DNA from: Moritella dasanensis ArB 0140
Lineage (GTDB): Bacteria; Pseudomonadota; Gammaproteobacteria; Enterobacterales; Moritellaceae
Reading direction: 5' to 3'
Assembly (NCBI RefSeq): GCF_000276805.1
Contig: NZ_AKXQ01000031.1
Coordinates: 1-57,727, forward strand
Length of the DNA: 57,727 bases
Under the pieces are notes generated by a model. The model searched no databases, was not told the origin of the DNA, and saw only the letters and a list, made by a program, of their open reading frames with translations. The number at the start of each line of letters is the position of its first letter. Within the stretch, counting starts at the first letter, position 1. This document shows, in pieces, positions 8,796 to 18,845 of this stretch. The translations under genes and the position numbers were made by a program.

Positions 8796-10043
8796 GTGGC
8801 TAATAATAGAAGAGTTGTAATTACAGGATTAGGAATTGTTTCACCGGTTGGCAACACTATTGCCACTTCATGGGAAGCGATTAAATCAGGTACCAGCGGC
8901 ATTGAAAATATTGAGCACTTTGATACCACTAACTTTTCAACAAAATTTGCTGGCTTAGTTAATGATTTTGACGCTGAAGCGGTGGGTATTAATCGTAAAG
9001 ATTGTCGTAAAATGGATTTATTTATCCAGTACGGAATCGTTGCAGCGGAACAAGCACTAAAAGATTCTGGTTTAGTTATTACTGAACAAAATGCAACCCG
9101 TGTGGGTACTGCTATCGGTTCGGGTATTGGTGGACTGGGTCTGATTGAGCAAAATGTGCATAATTTTGCTAAAGGTGGCGCACGTAAAGTGAGTCCATTC
9201 TTCGTACCATCAACAATTGTTAATATGGTTGCTGGACACGTTTCAATTCGTAATAATCTTAAAGGGCCAAACATTGCGATTGCAACAGCATGTACTTCAG
9301 GTACGCATTGTATAGGTCAATCGGCACGTATGATTGCATACGGCGATGCTGATGTGATGGTTGCCGGTGGTGCTGAAAAAGGGTCTACCGAAATGGGTAT
9401 GGCTGGTTTTGGTGCCGCAAAAGCGCTATCAACTCGAAACGATGAGCCACAAAGAGCAAGTCGACCTTGGGATAAAGACCGTGACGGTTTTGTACTCGGT
9501 GATGGCGCGGGTGTATTAGTGATGGAAGAGTATGAGCACGCCGTTGCTCGTGGTGCGACTATTTATGCCGAGTTAGTTGGCTTTGGCATGAGTGGCGATG
9601 CATTTCACATGACGTCACCACCAGAAGACGGTGCGGGCGCTGCGTTATCAATGAATAATGCGATTGCAGATGCAGGTATTACTGCTGATCAAGTGGGTTA
9701 TGTAAATGCCCATGGTACATCAACTCATGCTGGTGATAACGCCGAAACTGCGGCTGTTAAATCAGTGTTTGGCGATCATGCTTATAAACTTGCTGTTAGT
9801 TCAACAAAATCAATGACTGGTCATCTTTTAGGGGCTGCAGGTGCAATTGAAGCGATTTTCACCATCCTAGCATTAAAAGATCAAATATTACCGCCAACGA
9901 TTAACTTGGATAACCCGAGTGAAGGTTGTGATCTTGATTATGTGACTGATGGTGCTCGCCCTGTGAGCATGGAATACGCATTATCTAACTCATTTGGTTT
10001 TGGCGGCACGAACGGCTCGCTATTATTTAAAAAAGCCGATTAA
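8796..10043 (+). CDS. fabF: 3-oxoacyl-ACP synthase II
   Basis: Condensing enzyme KAS II, which elongates acyl-ACP and, in many bacteria, increases cis-vaccenate in the cold. 415 residues from a GTG start ([13 protein letters not shown]) placed six bases after GGAGA; an in-frame TTG at 8775 lies in the terminator T-run and is unlikely. The Cys-His-His active site is visible: Cys at about residue 166 in ACTSGTH, one His in [11 protein letters not shown], the other in [15 protein letters not shown]. coli FabF has 413 residues. Downstream the usual pabC is absent and mltG follows. Confidence 0.98.
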   Translation: MANNRRVVITGLGIVSPVGNTIATSWEAIKSGTSGIENIEHFDTTNFSTKFAGLVNDFDAEAVGINRKDCRKMDLFIQYGIVAAEQALKDSGLVITEQNATRVGTAIGSGIGGLGLIEQNVHNFAKGGARKVSPFFVPSTIVNMVAGHVSIRNNLKGPNIAIATACTSGTHCIGQSARMIAYGDADVMVAGGAEKGSTEMGMAGFGAAKALSTRNDEPQRASRPWDKDRDGFVLGDGAGVLVMEEYEHAVARGATIYAELVGFGMSGDAFHMTSPPEDGAGAALSMNNAIADAGITADQVGYVNAHGTSTHAGDNAETAAVKSVFGDHAYKLAVSSTKSMTGHLLGAAGAIEAIFTILALKDQILPPTINLDNPSEGCDLDYVTDGARPVSMEYALSNSFGFGGTNGSLLFKKAD

Positions 10044-10070
10044 TACGTGTTTTTCTTTATTTGATATTCA

Positions 10071-10100
10071 CATGCAAGGTGATTAAAGCCACCTTGCATG
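10071..10100. terminator. Hairpin after fabF
   Basis: Perfect 11-bp inverted repeat CATGCAAGGTG/CACCTTGCATG with an eight-base loop, 27 bases after the fabF stop. It is followed by TATCAAACATTTTTTC rather than an immediate T-run, so termination may be incomplete; it marks the gap in which pabC lies in enterics. Confidence 0.55.
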
Positions 10101-10159
10101 TATCAAACATTTTTTCATTGGTGTAAAATGTGCGCTGGATTTCATTTACGCATTGAGCT

Positions 10160-11158
10160 ATGAAAAAAATAATTACGGCTATTTCCTTACTGTTTACCAT
10201 CCTATTAATTGCATGCGCACTTTTCTATTCTCGCTATCAATCTTTTGTGTCTGTTGAACGCGTTCAAACTGAGCATGTTTTGACGGTTGCGTCGGGTGAT
10301 ACTGCACAATCAATTGCTAATAGCCTGATTGTAGATCAGGATTTTGAATCAAAAGTATTTTTGCGGTTATTCTTCAAACAACACCCGTCTACAACCAATA
10401 TCAAGCTTGGTTCTTACAAAGTGACTGCTGGTTGGGATTTTAAAACCTTATTTGAACATCTTGTCTCTGGCGATGAATTCCAACACAAAATCACCTTTAT
10501 TGAAGGTTCAACATTCAAAGAATGGCGAAAGCAGTTATCACAGGCCTCAGGCGTTATTGATGATACCGCTGATTTATCAGAACAAGAAATTGCGCAGTTA
10601 TTAAATATAGATAACCCTAAACTCGAGGGCTTAATGCTGCCTGAGACCTATTTTTATCCTGAAGGCACATTAGTGTCAGCGCTGTATCTTAAGTCTCATA
10701 AAAAATTACAGGCTTATTTAAATGAAGTGTGGGAAACAAGAGATAAGAAATTACCGCTGAAAAGCCCATACGAAGCTTTGATACTTGCTTCTATTATTGA
10801 AAAAGAAACAGGCTTAGAAAGCGAAAGAACAACCGTTGGCTCCGTATTCATCAATCGTTTGAATAAAAGAATGCGTTTGCAAACAGACCCAACTGTTATT
10901 TATGGTATGGGCGATGACTATAAAGGTAACATCCGTCGTAAGCATTTACGCCAAAGAACAGATTACAATACGTACGTGATCAGAGGTTTACCACCAACGC
11001 CAATCGCTATGGTGGGTAAAACATCGATCGATGCCGCATTACACCCAGCAACGACAAGTTATTTGTATTTTGTTGCGAGTGGCGATGGCGGACACTATTT
11101 TTCAAAGAATTTGAAAGAACACAACCGAGCTGTTCGTAAATACATTTTAAAGAAATAA
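10160..11158 (+). CDS. mltG: Endolytic murein transglycosylase MltG
   Basis: Inner-membrane lytic transglycosylase that cuts nascent glycan strands and is thought to set glycan length. 332 residues: one N-terminal transmembrane helix (about residues 5-23, [20 protein letters not shown]), a periplasmic LysM-like subdomain and the YceG catalytic domain with [14 protein letters not shown] and the catalytic glutamate in SIIEKETG. Length is close to E. coli YceG (340). Its place between fabF and tmk is conserved; the start of tmk is 16 bases after its stop. Confidence 0.95.
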   Translation: MKKIITAISLLFTILLIACALFYSRYQSFVSVERVQTEHVLTVASGDTAQSIANSLIVDQDFESKVFLRLFFKQHPSTTNIKLGSYKVTAGWDFKTLFEHLVSGDEFQHKITFIEGSTFKEWRKQLSQASGVIDDTADLSEQEIAQLLNIDNPKLEGLMLPETYFYPEGTLVSALYLKSHKKLQAYLNEVWETRDKKLPLKSPYEALILASIIEKETGLESERTTVGSVFINRLNKRMRLQTDPTVIYGMGDDYKGNIRRKHLRQRTDYNTYVIRGLPPTPIAMVGKTSIDAALHPATTSYLYFVASGDGGHYFSKNLKEHNRAVRKYILKK

Positions 11159-11174
11159 ATTGAAGAGAGTTATT

Positions 11175-11819
11175 GTGCAAGCAAAATTTTTAGTAATCGA
11201 AGGCCTTGAAGGCGCAGGTAAAAGTACCGCAGTGAACACTGTTATTAATTGGCTGGCAGAGCAGGGCATCACCGATGTGATCACTACACGTGAACCGGGC
11301 GGCACAAAGTTAGCAGAGAAAATGCGTGCTATTGTTAAAGACGTGGATACAGAAGAACCGTTGACTGAATCAGCAGAGTTAATGTTGATGTATGCAGCTC
11401 GCGCTCAATTAGTTGAAAATGTCATTAAGCCAGCATTAGCAAAAGGCCAATGGGTTGTTGGCGATCGCCATGACCTTTCCTCTATTGCTTATCAAGGTGG
11501 TGGTCGCGGTTTTGATATTGGTGTATTGAATACATTACGCCACGTTGCGATTGGTGACTTCAAACCAGATGTGACGTTATTATTAGATATCGACCCTGCA
11601 GTTGGTTTAGAACGTGCAAAAGTACGTGGAGAGTTAGATCGCATTGAACTAGAGCAATTGTCTTTCTTCCAGCGAATTGGTGCTAAATACCAAGAACTTG
11701 CTGCCGCAGATGACAGTATTTATAGTGTTGATGCAGGTCAGGATATTGATAATGTGCAATTACAAATTCGTGACGTATTAGCGACTAATGTTGATTGTCA
11801 TCATCACAATGCAGATTAA
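11175..11819 (+). CDS. tmk: Thymidylate kinase
   Basis: Phosphorylates dTMP to dTDP with ATP, an essential step of dTTP synthesis. 214 residues from a GTG start; the P-loop [10 protein letters not shown] lies near the N-terminus, followed by TREPGGT, the [17 protein letters not shown] segment and RGELDRIE. The GTG at 11175 is preferred over an in-frame TTG at 11160 because GAAGAGAG lies just upstream at the right distance and the resulting length equals E. coli Tmk (213). The next gene starts within four bases of its stop. Confidence 0.97.
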   Translation: MQAKFLVIEGLEGAGKSTAVNTVINWLAEQGITDVITTREPGGTKLAEKMRAIVKDVDTEEPLTESAELMLMYAARAQLVENVIKPALAKGQWVVGDRHDLSSIAYQGGGRGFDIGVLNTLRHVAIGDFKPDVTLLLDIDPAVGLERAKVRGELDRIELEQLSFFQRIGAKYQELAAADDSIYSVDAGQDIDNVQLQIRDVLATNVDCHHHNAD

Positions 11820-11822
11820 TTG

Positions 11823-12794
11823 ATGCTATATCCTTGGTTACTACCTCATTGGGAAAAACAGCAAACGCAAATGACTGCCGGTCGTATGCATCATGCGTTG
11901 TTTATTACCAGTGCTAGCGGCATGGGCAAGTTGTCATTTGCACAGACCCTCGCACAAACATTGTTATGCAAAGAACCTGTTTGTTGGGAACCTTGTCATC
12001 AATGCCATCCTTGTCAATTATTTGAAACCAGTGTGCACCCTGATTATTATCTGGTTGCCACCGAACCCGGTAAAATTATTGGTGTTGATCAAATAAGACA
12101 GATCAGTCAGAAATTAAATGAATATTCACAGCTGGCTGGTAATAAAGTGGTGATTATCGAGCATGCTGAAAGCTTTAATTTAGCATCTGCGAACGCGTTA
12201 CTTAAAACATTAGAAGAACCGAGTGACGGTAGCTATATAATTTTGCTTGCCGAAAATAAAGCGCAGGTTTTGCCAACTATTTATAGCCGTTGTCAGAAGC
12301 TGCACCTGCCTGCACCTCCAGAACTGGAGACGCTGTCATGGTTACAGCAACAGTTTCCGATAGAAAGTCCAACACTGACGTCTATCCGTATTAATCACGG
12401 CGCACCTTTACACACATTAAGTTATTTAAATAACGGTGATGATGATTTACGTAAAGAGATATTCGCTAACATTTCGCTGTTAACACAACAGCCCGCAGCG
12501 ATCACTCGACTATGTGAAATCATTTCTGACCGTACATTAGAAAAACTGTCTTGGTTACAATTTATCTTAATTGATTTACAAAAAGTAAATCGAGGGGTAA
12601 GCATTGATTACATAGTGAATACCGATCAACTTGAATGGTTAACGCATTTTTCAACGCAATTATCACAAGATAAAATTACTCAACTACAATCAGAATTAAC
12701 AGAGCTTCGTGAGTTATTAATGAAAAATAATAATTTAACCGCTGAAACTTTAGTCCTGTCCTTTTTGATTAAACTTAAAAGATTCATAAATTAA
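11823..12794 (+). CDS. holB: DNA polymerase III subunit delta'
   Basis: Clamp-loader subunit that helps load the sliding clamp. About 323 residues (334 in E. coli). N-terminal YPWLLPHW, the degenerate P-loop GMGKLSF typical of delta', the four-cysteine zinc module CWEPCHQCHPC, NALLKTLEEP (sensor region) and the SRC motif YSRCQKL are visible. A TTG at 11820 would add one residue. No clear ribosome-binding sequence is seen, and translation is probably coupled to tmk. Placed between tmk and the TatD-family gene as in E. coli; no pilZ-like gene follows. Confidence 0.95.
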   Translation: MLYPWLLPHWEKQQTQMTAGRMHHALFITSASGMGKLSFAQTLAQTLLCKEPVCWEPCHQCHPCQLFETSVHPDYYLVATEPGKIIGVDQIRQISQKLNEYSQLAGNKVVIIEHAESFNLASANALLKTLEEPSDGSYIILLAENKAQVLPTIYSRCQKLHLPAPPELETLSWLQQQFPIESPTLTSIRINHGAPLHTLSYLNNGDDDLRKEIFANISLLTQQPAAITRLCEIISDRTLEKLSWLQFILIDLQKVNRGVSIDYIVNTDQLEWLTHFSTQLSQDKITQLQSELTELRELLMKNNNLTAETLVLSFLIKLKRFIN

Positions 12795-12795
12795 T

Positions 12796-13569
12796 ATGCT
12801 AGTAGATTCTCATTGCCATTTAGATGGTCTAAATTACGATACCATTCATACCGATCTTGCAGACGTTGTTAACAAAGCAACAGAACGCGGTGTGTCGCAT
12901 TTATTAAGTGTGTCAGTGACACTGCCGCGCTTTAAAACCATGATTGAGTTGATTGCTGACTTTGATAATATTCATGCCTCATGTGGTGTGCATCCACTAA
13001 ACCTTGAAGACGAATACGAAAAATCAGAGCTACTGGCGCTAGCTGGTAATGAAAAAGTGGTGGCGATTGGTGAAACCGGTTTAGATTATTTCTATTCACC
13101 TGAAAACAAAGATATCCAGCAAGCGTCATTTCGAAACCATATCCAAGTTGCGATTGAGCTTAAAAAACCACTGATTATTCATACGCGTGGTGCAGTTGAT
13201 GATACGATCCGTATCTTGAAAGAAGAAGGCGCAGAAAAAATCGGTGGTGTTATCCATTGTTTTACTGAGTCTGATGCGATGGCTGCTGCAGTATTGGAAA
13301 TGGGCTTTTATATCTCGATATCGGGTATTGTGACGTTCAAATCAGCTAAAGACCTGCAAGCCGTGGTTAAAACGATTCCCGCTGACAGGTTACTAGTGGA
13401 AACGGATTCACCATACTTAGCGCCTGTGCCATATCGCGGTAAAGAAAACCAACCAGCTTATGTGCGTGCTGTCGCCGAGTTTGTTGCCGAGCTACGCGGT
13501 GTAAGCTTTGCTGAACTCGCTGCAACAACAACAGAGAACTACTTCACGCTGTTTAACGCGAAAAAGTAA
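12796..13569 (+). CDS. ycfH: TatD-family metal-dependent hydrolase YcfH
   Basis: TIM-barrel metallohydrolase of the TatD family (putative 3'-5' deoxyribonuclease). 257 residues. Metal ligands are visible in DSHCHLDGL near the N-terminus, GETGLDYFY, IIHTRGA, VIHCFT and ETDSPYLAP. It begins one base after the holB stop, so translation is probably coupled. YcfH (265 residues in E. coli) is the member found beside holB; its true substrate is not settled. Confidence 0.93.
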   Translation: MLVDSHCHLDGLNYDTIHTDLADVVNKATERGVSHLLSVSVTLPRFKTMIELIADFDNIHASCGVHPLNLEDEYEKSELLALAGNEKVVAIGETGLDYFYSPENKDIQQASFRNHIQVAIELKKPLIIHTRGAVDDTIRILKEEGAEKIGGVIHCFTESDAMAAAVLEMGFYISISGIVTFKSAKDLQAVVKTIPADRLLVETDSPYLAPVPYRGKENQPAYVRAVAEFVAELRGVSFAELAATTTENYFTLFNAKK

Positions 13570-13785
13570 TTTGAGGCAGAGATTGAAATCACGCTCTACT
13601 TTTGACGAAAGAGTGGAATGTGGTATTATCACCACCAATTATGGCGACATACAACAATTTTCGAGTTTCAGTTCGATAAATTATCAGTACTATTTATATA
13701 AATAACAGTGCGATCTCTATAAATATCAGTACTATCTCGATATTCGTGTGACGACTATCGAATTCAATTATTATTTGGAGGCATT

Positions 13786-14037
13786 TTGGCCCACCTAGTT
13801 ACCTATACTTATAAAAAACAAGATAAGAAAATTCCATTTTCATACCGACAGTTTCACCACATCTATGAAGCGGCGGCTGCAGAAGAAGGCATCGACTTAA
13901 CGCAATATATGATGATGGAAAAACAAGTTGAAGATGTCTCGAAAGGGACTAAATCAGTAAGAGAATTTCGTAAAAATCATTTTACTAAATTAGGTTTCAG
14001 TAACGTTTGGTTTATTAAAGACGGTATTGAAGACTAG
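13786..14037 (+). CDS. Small DUF2960-type protein of unknown function
   Basis: 83-residue, lysine-rich cytoplasmic protein beginning LAHLVTYTYKKQDKKIPFSY, with no signal peptide or membrane segment. The start is TTG, four bases after a strong GGAGG at 13777-13781. It resembles the short DUF2960 proteins of Vibrio and Shewanella (aromatic and basic N-terminus, FRKNHFTKLGFSN near the end); I recognise this by pattern only. Isolated between ycfH and the Hsp70 operon, 216 bases after ycfH. That gap holds two similar stretches TATCAGTACTAT (about 13683 and 13727) but no gene I can support. Confidence 0.65.
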   Translation: MAHLVTYTYKKQDKKIPFSYRQFHHIYEAAAAEEGIDLTQYMMMEKQVEDVSKGTKSVREFRKNHFTKLGFSNVWFIKDGIED

Positions 14038-14050
14038 TTAGCGTGAAATA

Positions 14051-14090
14051 AATAGGTGGTCAACTATATACTTCTATAGGACCACCTATT
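14051..14090. terminator. Hairpin between convergent genes
   Basis: Perfect 11-bp inverted repeat AATAGGTGGTC/GACCACCTATT with an 18-base loop, between the convergent DUF2960 and Hsp70 genes. It lacks a long T-run on either side, so it could be a weak bidirectional terminator or simply protect the 3' ends. Confidence 0.55.
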
Positions 14091-14102
14091 AAACAACATC
14101 TA

Positions 14103-16913
14103 TTACGACAGTAAGGTTAAACCCGTCGGTAAGCAGTCACCAAAGATACGCTTCATTACCGTTTCATCAGACGTTTGTACTTCTTGTACTAACGCTAACC
14201 AAGATTCCGATAATTTATTCTGCGTTAACTTTTCTATCACAGCATCCCTGACTTTATCCTGAACATCCATTTCTCTATCACCGGTCTTTCTCGCGATCAT
14301 AACGGCTGCAAAGGCAATGTGCGGTTCTTTCTGCCAATTAGCATCAAGTAATGTATTCAGCCATGTTTCCACGATATGTCGCGGGATAACATTATGTTGG
14401 CTGCCATAAAAAGCAACACGTGATGCGATACGACCTAATGCCCACCAATGTAATTGCTGATTTTGTGGTTTGCTTAATTTAGCTAACAGGTATTCACCAA
14501 ATTCAACTTTCAGTGCCACTGGAATGTGTTCTAGCGATGCTGCAAGTCGGATAATATCATCATAGCTGCGTAACTTAGCTTGGTTGATCATTTTAGCGTG
14601 TTTGTTACTGTCTTCTACAAAGTAGATCGAAATTGTTTCGTATATTTCAATCTGCTGTTGCTCATTCAGGCCACCAGCGATACGACGCCATAAATTCCAC
14701 CAATCACTCCATGACTGTGTTGATTTATTGTATTGGATCGCCGATTTAAATATCGGCCAAATCTGTTCAATACGCCAATCATCGGCAGGGTAACCAAAAC
14801 CAGGGCGAAGCAAGAAGCTCGTTAGCTTTAACCAATTACGTTCATGCTGTTCGGTACGGCGGCGGTTTTTAGCAAACTGTAAACAAGGTGCTACCAGTTC
14901 GCGTAATAAATCAGTATCCCAAGTATCACGTTTACCCAGACGTTTATCTAGGTCATTACGTAATGACTTAACTAACTTTGGATCACTTTTTTTACTACTT
15001 GCACCGTATACTGCTTCAATTAACTGAATTGCATCAGGCAAGTTAGGATGAAGCTGTTTAATATCATTGATATTCTTGCTGTCATCATTCGATTTTTTAG
15101 TCGCTAAACTTGGACGAACAGAGAATTCTAGTGCCCAACGTTGTTTGCTGTTGGTTTCACTCACACATTCTAACTGCAAAGTACCAATACTGCTTAGCTT
15201 GCAAGACAGATAAACAGATTCAAAACGTTTATGGTCTTTGTGCTCAGGAATTGTAACTACAAAAGGTGGTAAAGGTGTTTTGCCTTTCAGTTGTGTTTCA
15301 AACTCTTTTTCAACGATGTCGCCAGGTTTGAAATTACTTTCATGACTGGTGGTTGCAAGATTAAAACGAATTGGCTCACCAATGGTTAACGAAAACAAAC
15401 GGCTATCTAAATTAATAACTTGTTCTTCTTCTGTCCCCTTAGGTAATAGACAGATAGATTGCGATTTACCTGAGCGATCAGTTATTTCTATGAAGTAGTT
15501 ACGTGCACTACCGCCGCCAATTTGTTTTTGCTTGCCCATCTTAGCAAAACCGAACTCAACGGCGCCATAAGCAACAGACAGATCTGGATTACCATTGTGT
15601 AACATCTGCACTTTTTGTTGTTTCCAACCAGATAATACTTTTTCGATTTGCAGTTTTACTTGTTGGCTATTAAAAATACCACCGTTAACCAGTATTGCCG
15701 CAGGAACGACTGCAGGGTCATAATCGTCCGTTGCGTCGACATCGTAATAAGTATGAATGAATTCAGCAATGTGTTTTGAAATCGCTGGATCTGACGTATA
15801 CGGTAAACCAAATTCTACAACGGCATTTTTTCGGTGTGTTGGTAATTCGTTAAAGCCGCTGTTTGGTAAGAAACCATTAAACACCATGTCGATGACTTCA
15901 TTCTTTGTCAGTTCACATTTCTTCGATTGTGCAATCAGTTTTGAGCCACGACCTAGCAGTGTAATTGATGTTGTGCTGGGTGGTTGTTCAGATAAAAACA
16001 GTTCTTTGGCTTGGCGTGTTTGTTGTATTAGTTGCCCTAACGCCGCAGTTTTCAAACGTTGATCAGGGGATATTCTTGATTCAACAATATGCGCTAGTGC
16101 TAAATCGATGTTATCACCACCGAGCATCAAGTGATCACCAACCGCAACACGGTTTAAATTTAATTCACCATGTGCTAATGACATTTCGATTAAACTTAAA
16201 TCTGTTGTACCGCCACCTATATCACAAACAAGCATGGTTTTGTCTTGTTCGATCAAATCTGTTTTAGCCTGTTTATTACGGTGATACCAATCGTAACAAA
16301 CGGCTTGTGGTTCTTCTAATAACGTCACGTTTGTTAAGCCAACAAGATCTGCTGCAGCGAGTGTTAATGCGCGAGCCGTGTCGTTGAAAGAGGCTGGGAC
16401 TGTGATGGTAATATTTTGATCGGCAAGTAGGTGATCAGGATTGTGATAATTCCAAGACGCCTGAAAGTGCGCTAAATAGCTGGCACTGGCAATCACTGGC
16501 GATACTTTCTGAATATTATCTTCTACAGCCCAAGGTAGGATTGCCGCTTGTGCGTCGATGCTTGGATGGGATAACCAACTTTTGGCACTGGACACTAAGC
16601 GACCCTTGGTTTTAGTGCCTAAATCTCTAGCCCATTGACCAACGATGACATTGGCTATTTCACCGTCAAATCGTGTTGATTGCCAAGGTAATACACAATC
16701 CGTTGTGGCAATTTCATTGTCGTTAAAGTGATAGCGGAATGAAGGGAGTAGAGGTTTTCTTGAGACTTCGCCAGGACCAATCAATTGGTCAGTGTGAAAT
16801 ACAGACGCACTAGCTTGATAATCATCGATACTTTTGAAAGAAAGCACACTGTGGGTGGTGCCAAGATCGATGCCAATGACATATTGCGCTGTTTTGGAAA
16901 CAGGTGAGGGCAT
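14103..16913 (-). CDS. Long Hsp70-like protein with C-terminal DUF3731-type region
   Basis: 936 residues. The first ~450 are an Hsp70-type ATPase: YVIGIDLGTTHSVLS (phosphate 1), CDIGGGTTDLSLIEM at about residue 230 (phosphate 2), GGDNIDLA, and an adenosine motif LVNGGIFNS near 407. A short beta-rich region to about residue 600 follows, then ~335 mostly helical residues of the DUF3731 kind instead of the usual lid. It is not DnaK, HscA or HscC: those have about 560-640 residues and a canonical substrate domain. The start chosen is the ATG at 16913, because ATGGAG at 16920-16925 is its ribosome-binding sequence; the first ATG at 16925 would add four residues. Third gene of the DUF2760–Hsp70–Hsp70 operon. 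Function unknown. Confidence 0.85.
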   Translation of the reverse strand: MPSPVSKTAQYVIGIDLGTTHSVLSFKSIDDYQASASVFHTDQLIGPGEVSRKPLLPSFRYHFNDNEIATTDCVLPWQSTRFDGEIANVIVGQWARDLGTKTKGRLVSSAKSWLSHPSIDAQAAILPWAVEDNIQKVSPVIASASYLAHFQASWNYHNPDHLLADQNITITVPASFNDTARALTLAAADLVGLTNVTLLEEPQAVCYDWYHRNKQAKTDLIEQDKTMLVCDIGGGTTDLSLIEMSLAHGELNLNRVAVGDHLMLGGDNIDLALAHIVESRISPDQRLKTAALGQLIQQTRQAKELFLSEQPPSTTSITLLGRGSKLIAQSKKCELTKNEVIDMVFNGFLPNSGFNELPTHRKNAVVEFGLPYTSDPAISKHIAEFIHTYYDVDATDDYDPAVVPAAILVNGGIFNSQQVKLQIEKVLSGWKQQKVQMLHNGNPDLSVAYGAVEFGFAKMGKQKQIGGGSARNYFIEITDRSGKSQSICLLPKGTEEEQVINLDSRLFSLTIGEPIRFNLATTSHESNFKPGDIVEKEFETQLKGKTPLPPFVVTIPEHKDHKRFESVYLSCKLSSIGTLQLECVSETNSKQRWALEFSVRPSLATKKSNDDSKNINDIKQLHPNLPDAIQLIEAVYGASSKKSDPKLVKSLRNDLDKRLGKRDTWDTDLLRELVAPCLQFAKNRRRTEQHERNWLKLTSFLLRPGFGYPADDWRIEQIWPIFKSAIQYNKSTQSWSDWWNLWRRIAGGLNEQQQIEIYETISIYFVEDSNKHAKMINQAKLRSYDDIIRLAASLEHIPVALKVEFGEYLLAKLSKPQNQQLHWWALGRIASRVAFYGSQHNVIPRHIVETWLNTLLDANWQKEPHIAFAAVMIARKTGDREMDVQDKVRDAVIEKLTQNKLSESWLALVQEVQTSDETVMKRIFGDCLPTGLTLLS

Positions 16914-16933
16914 TAAAAACTCCATATAATAAA

Positions 16934-16956
16934 ACTCAGGGCTAAGTGCCCTGAGT
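16934..16956 (-). terminator. Terminator between the two Hsp70 genes
   Basis: On the minus strand ACTCAGGGC, a five-base loop, GCCCTGAGT followed by TTTATTAT. It lies after the short Hsp70 gene and just before the start of the long one, so it should lower expression of the long protein relative to the first two genes. Confidence 0.75.
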
Positions 16957-17021
16957 TAAGTACACGTGGTATAAATATATAGTATCCATATAACGTGTGT
17001 ATTGATTATGCTAAATCCTAT

Positions 17022-18845
17022 TTACTGTCTAACAGTAAGCTCGATTTCCCACGTTTCATCACTGTCATTGGCGATAGCCTCAACTTTCAGTGTGCCCACT
17101 TCAGTCACAGTGACAGACAATGATACTGGTACGACATCACCACTATTACGGTTAGCAGAGTCAAGCGTTACTTCGATGTCTGGAAGCTGGTCAAGATCAT
17201 CAGGTTGCCAGAAATCAAGGTGCGTACCCACAACATCTTCACGGCGCACTGTTGAACCGAAGAATTTAAATTTAACCGGTTGACCAACAACGAGACCAAA
17301 CTGATAAGTTGATACGTCGTGGTTCGTGCCTTCTTCAAGACCAAATGGGGCAATGCAGACTGCTTCCAACGGTGCTTCAAAGCCAGGAATTGCTGGCATT
17401 GAGCTTTCAACACCCACGTAGTATGCGCTAGCGAGACCGCCTTTAATACGTACGCCTTTACCTTGTTTCGCATAACCGTGGTAACAAGCACCATTGGCAA
17501 CGGCAAGGTCTAGATCAATACCCGTTAATAGTTTTGCTTCTTCTTCAACGTCAGCAGTAATTAACCAGTCGTTAATAATACCGATGAGTTTAGAACTGAT
17601 GGCATCAGACTTAAACACACCACCATTAAATAATACTGCGGTCGGTTTAATGAAATCACCGGCATCTGTTGCGATAGCATCGTGCTGTTTATTCAAGAAA
17701 TGCGCGATGTGTTTGGTGATCGCTGCATCTTGTGCATACGGTAAACCAATCTGTGTTAACGCCGTACGGGTATTTTGTTGTGGCATTTCTGACACTGCAG
17801 TTGCAGGGAAGAAACCATCTAAAATAGTTTGCTTCACTTCATCGCGTGTTAGTTCTGTTTGCATTGTGCCAGCAATCAGTTTTGAACCACGGCTTGGGAT
17901 AACAATCGGCATTGTATCGATATCATTATCAGATAACAGTTGCTCTTTGGCATCACGACAGGCATGGGTAATGGCTTGAATTTGCCAAGGTTGTAATTGC
18001 TTACCTTCTTGCATCAATTTCATTTTTAGACGATACGCCAGCGCAAGGTCCATATTATCACCGCCAAGTAGGATGTGCTCACCTACTGCAACGCGTGATA
18101 ATGTTAAATTACCTTCTACTTCTTCAACCGAGATTAATGATAAATCGGTTGTACCACCACCTATATCAACCACAAGTATGGTATCACCCACATTAACTTG
18201 GTCACGCCATTCATCGCCACAGGCTTGTAACCAGCTATATACAGCGGCTTGTGGTTCTTCAAGTAGGTTTAAATGTTTAAGGTTTAGCGCTTGTGCGGCT
18301 TGCGCTGTTAAGTTACGCGCGGCCGGATCGAACGAGGCCGGAATCGTGATTGTCACATCTTGTTCTGAGATTGGAGCATCTGGGTGTGCGTAGTTCCAAG
18401 CGTCGGCTAAATGGCTTAAGTACTGACTTGTTGCCGTCACTGGTGAGATTTTTTCAACTTCATCAGGGCTTGAGAAAGGTAAGATCGAATCATGTGGGCT
18501 GACGGTAGCATGGCTTAACCAGCTTTTAGCGCTCGACACCAAACGAATCGGTGTTTTAAGACCAAGGTTACGTGCGACATCACCGACAAGTGTCGTATTA
18601 TCTGCGTTCCAAGGTAATGGTGTTTGATCTTTACTGATCTCATCTTCATGTGCTTGATAGACAAAAGACGGCAGTTGATATTTTTCTGTGACAGAACCCG
18701 GTGCAGAGAGTTGCGGGATAGCAAACAGTTGCTTTGCTACTTTATCGCCTTCTTGTTCTAAATCGATATAGGATAATACGCAGTGTGTGGTACCTAGATC
18801 GATACCAATACTGTACTTTGCCGTTGTTTCAGTTATGTCGCTCAT
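17022..18845 (-). CDS. Short Hsp70-like protein without a lid domain
   Basis: 607 residues. Hsp70 ATPase domain with IGIDLGTTHCVLSYID at about 13-28, VDIGGGTTDLSLISV at about 225, GGDNMDLALAY, and LFNGGVFKS near 402. After it comes only a beta-rich stretch ending WEIELTVRQ, similar to the equivalent part of the long paralogue (WALEFSVRP); the helical lid and the C-terminal tail of DnaK are missing. Both paralogues share the unusual RLVSSAKSWLSH segment in place of the DnaK sequence around its catalytic lysine 70, so they arose by duplication within this separate family. Its ATG overlaps the stop of the DUF2760 gene by four bases, with GAGGTGGA as ribosome-binding sequence. Client unknown. Confidence 0.87.
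   Translation of the reverse strand: MSDITETTAKYSIGIDLGTTHCVLSYIDLEQEGDKVAKQLFAIPQLSAPGSVTEKYQLPSFVYQAHEDEISKDQTPLPWNADNTTLVGDVARNLGLKTPIRLVSSAKSWLSHATVSPHDSILPFSSPDEVEKISPVTATSQYLSHLADAWNYAHPDAPISEQDVTITIPASFDPAARNLTAQAAQALNLKHLNLLEEPQAAVYSWLQACGDEWRDQVNVGDTILVVDIGGGTTDLSLISVEEVEGNLTLSRVAVGEHILLGGDNMDLALAYRLKMKLMQEGKQLQPWQIQAITHACRDAKEQLLSDNDIDTMPIVIPSRGSKLIAGTMQTELTRDEVKQTILDGFFPATAVSEMPQQNTRTALTQIGLPYAQDAAITKHIAHFLNKQHDAIATDAGDFIKPTAVLFNGGVFKSDAISSKLIGIINDWLITADVEEEAKLLTGIDLDLAVANGACYHGYAKQGKGVRIKGGLASAYYVGVESSMPAIPGFEAPLEAVCIAPFGLEEGTNHDVSTYQFGLVVGQPVKFKFFGSTVRREDVVGTHLDFWQPDDLDQLPDIEVTLDSANRNSGDVVPVSLSVTVTEVGTLKVEAIANDSDETWEIELTVRQ

Noticed and set aside
7530..9274. Minus-strand ORFs of 136 and 197 codons opposite fabG and fabF
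   Set aside because: They lie fully or mostly opposite well-supported genes and have low-complexity, non-protein-like composition.
17494..18393. Plus-strand ORFs opposite the short Hsp70 gene
   Set aside because: Shadows of a strongly coding minus-strand frame; serine/cysteine-rich translation and no start signals.
14103..18845. Assignment of the two Hsp70 genes as DnaK, HscA or HscC
   Set aside because: Both lack the canonical substrate-binding lid and tail, one has a 335-residue extra region, and no dnaJ, grpE or isc genes are adjacent.
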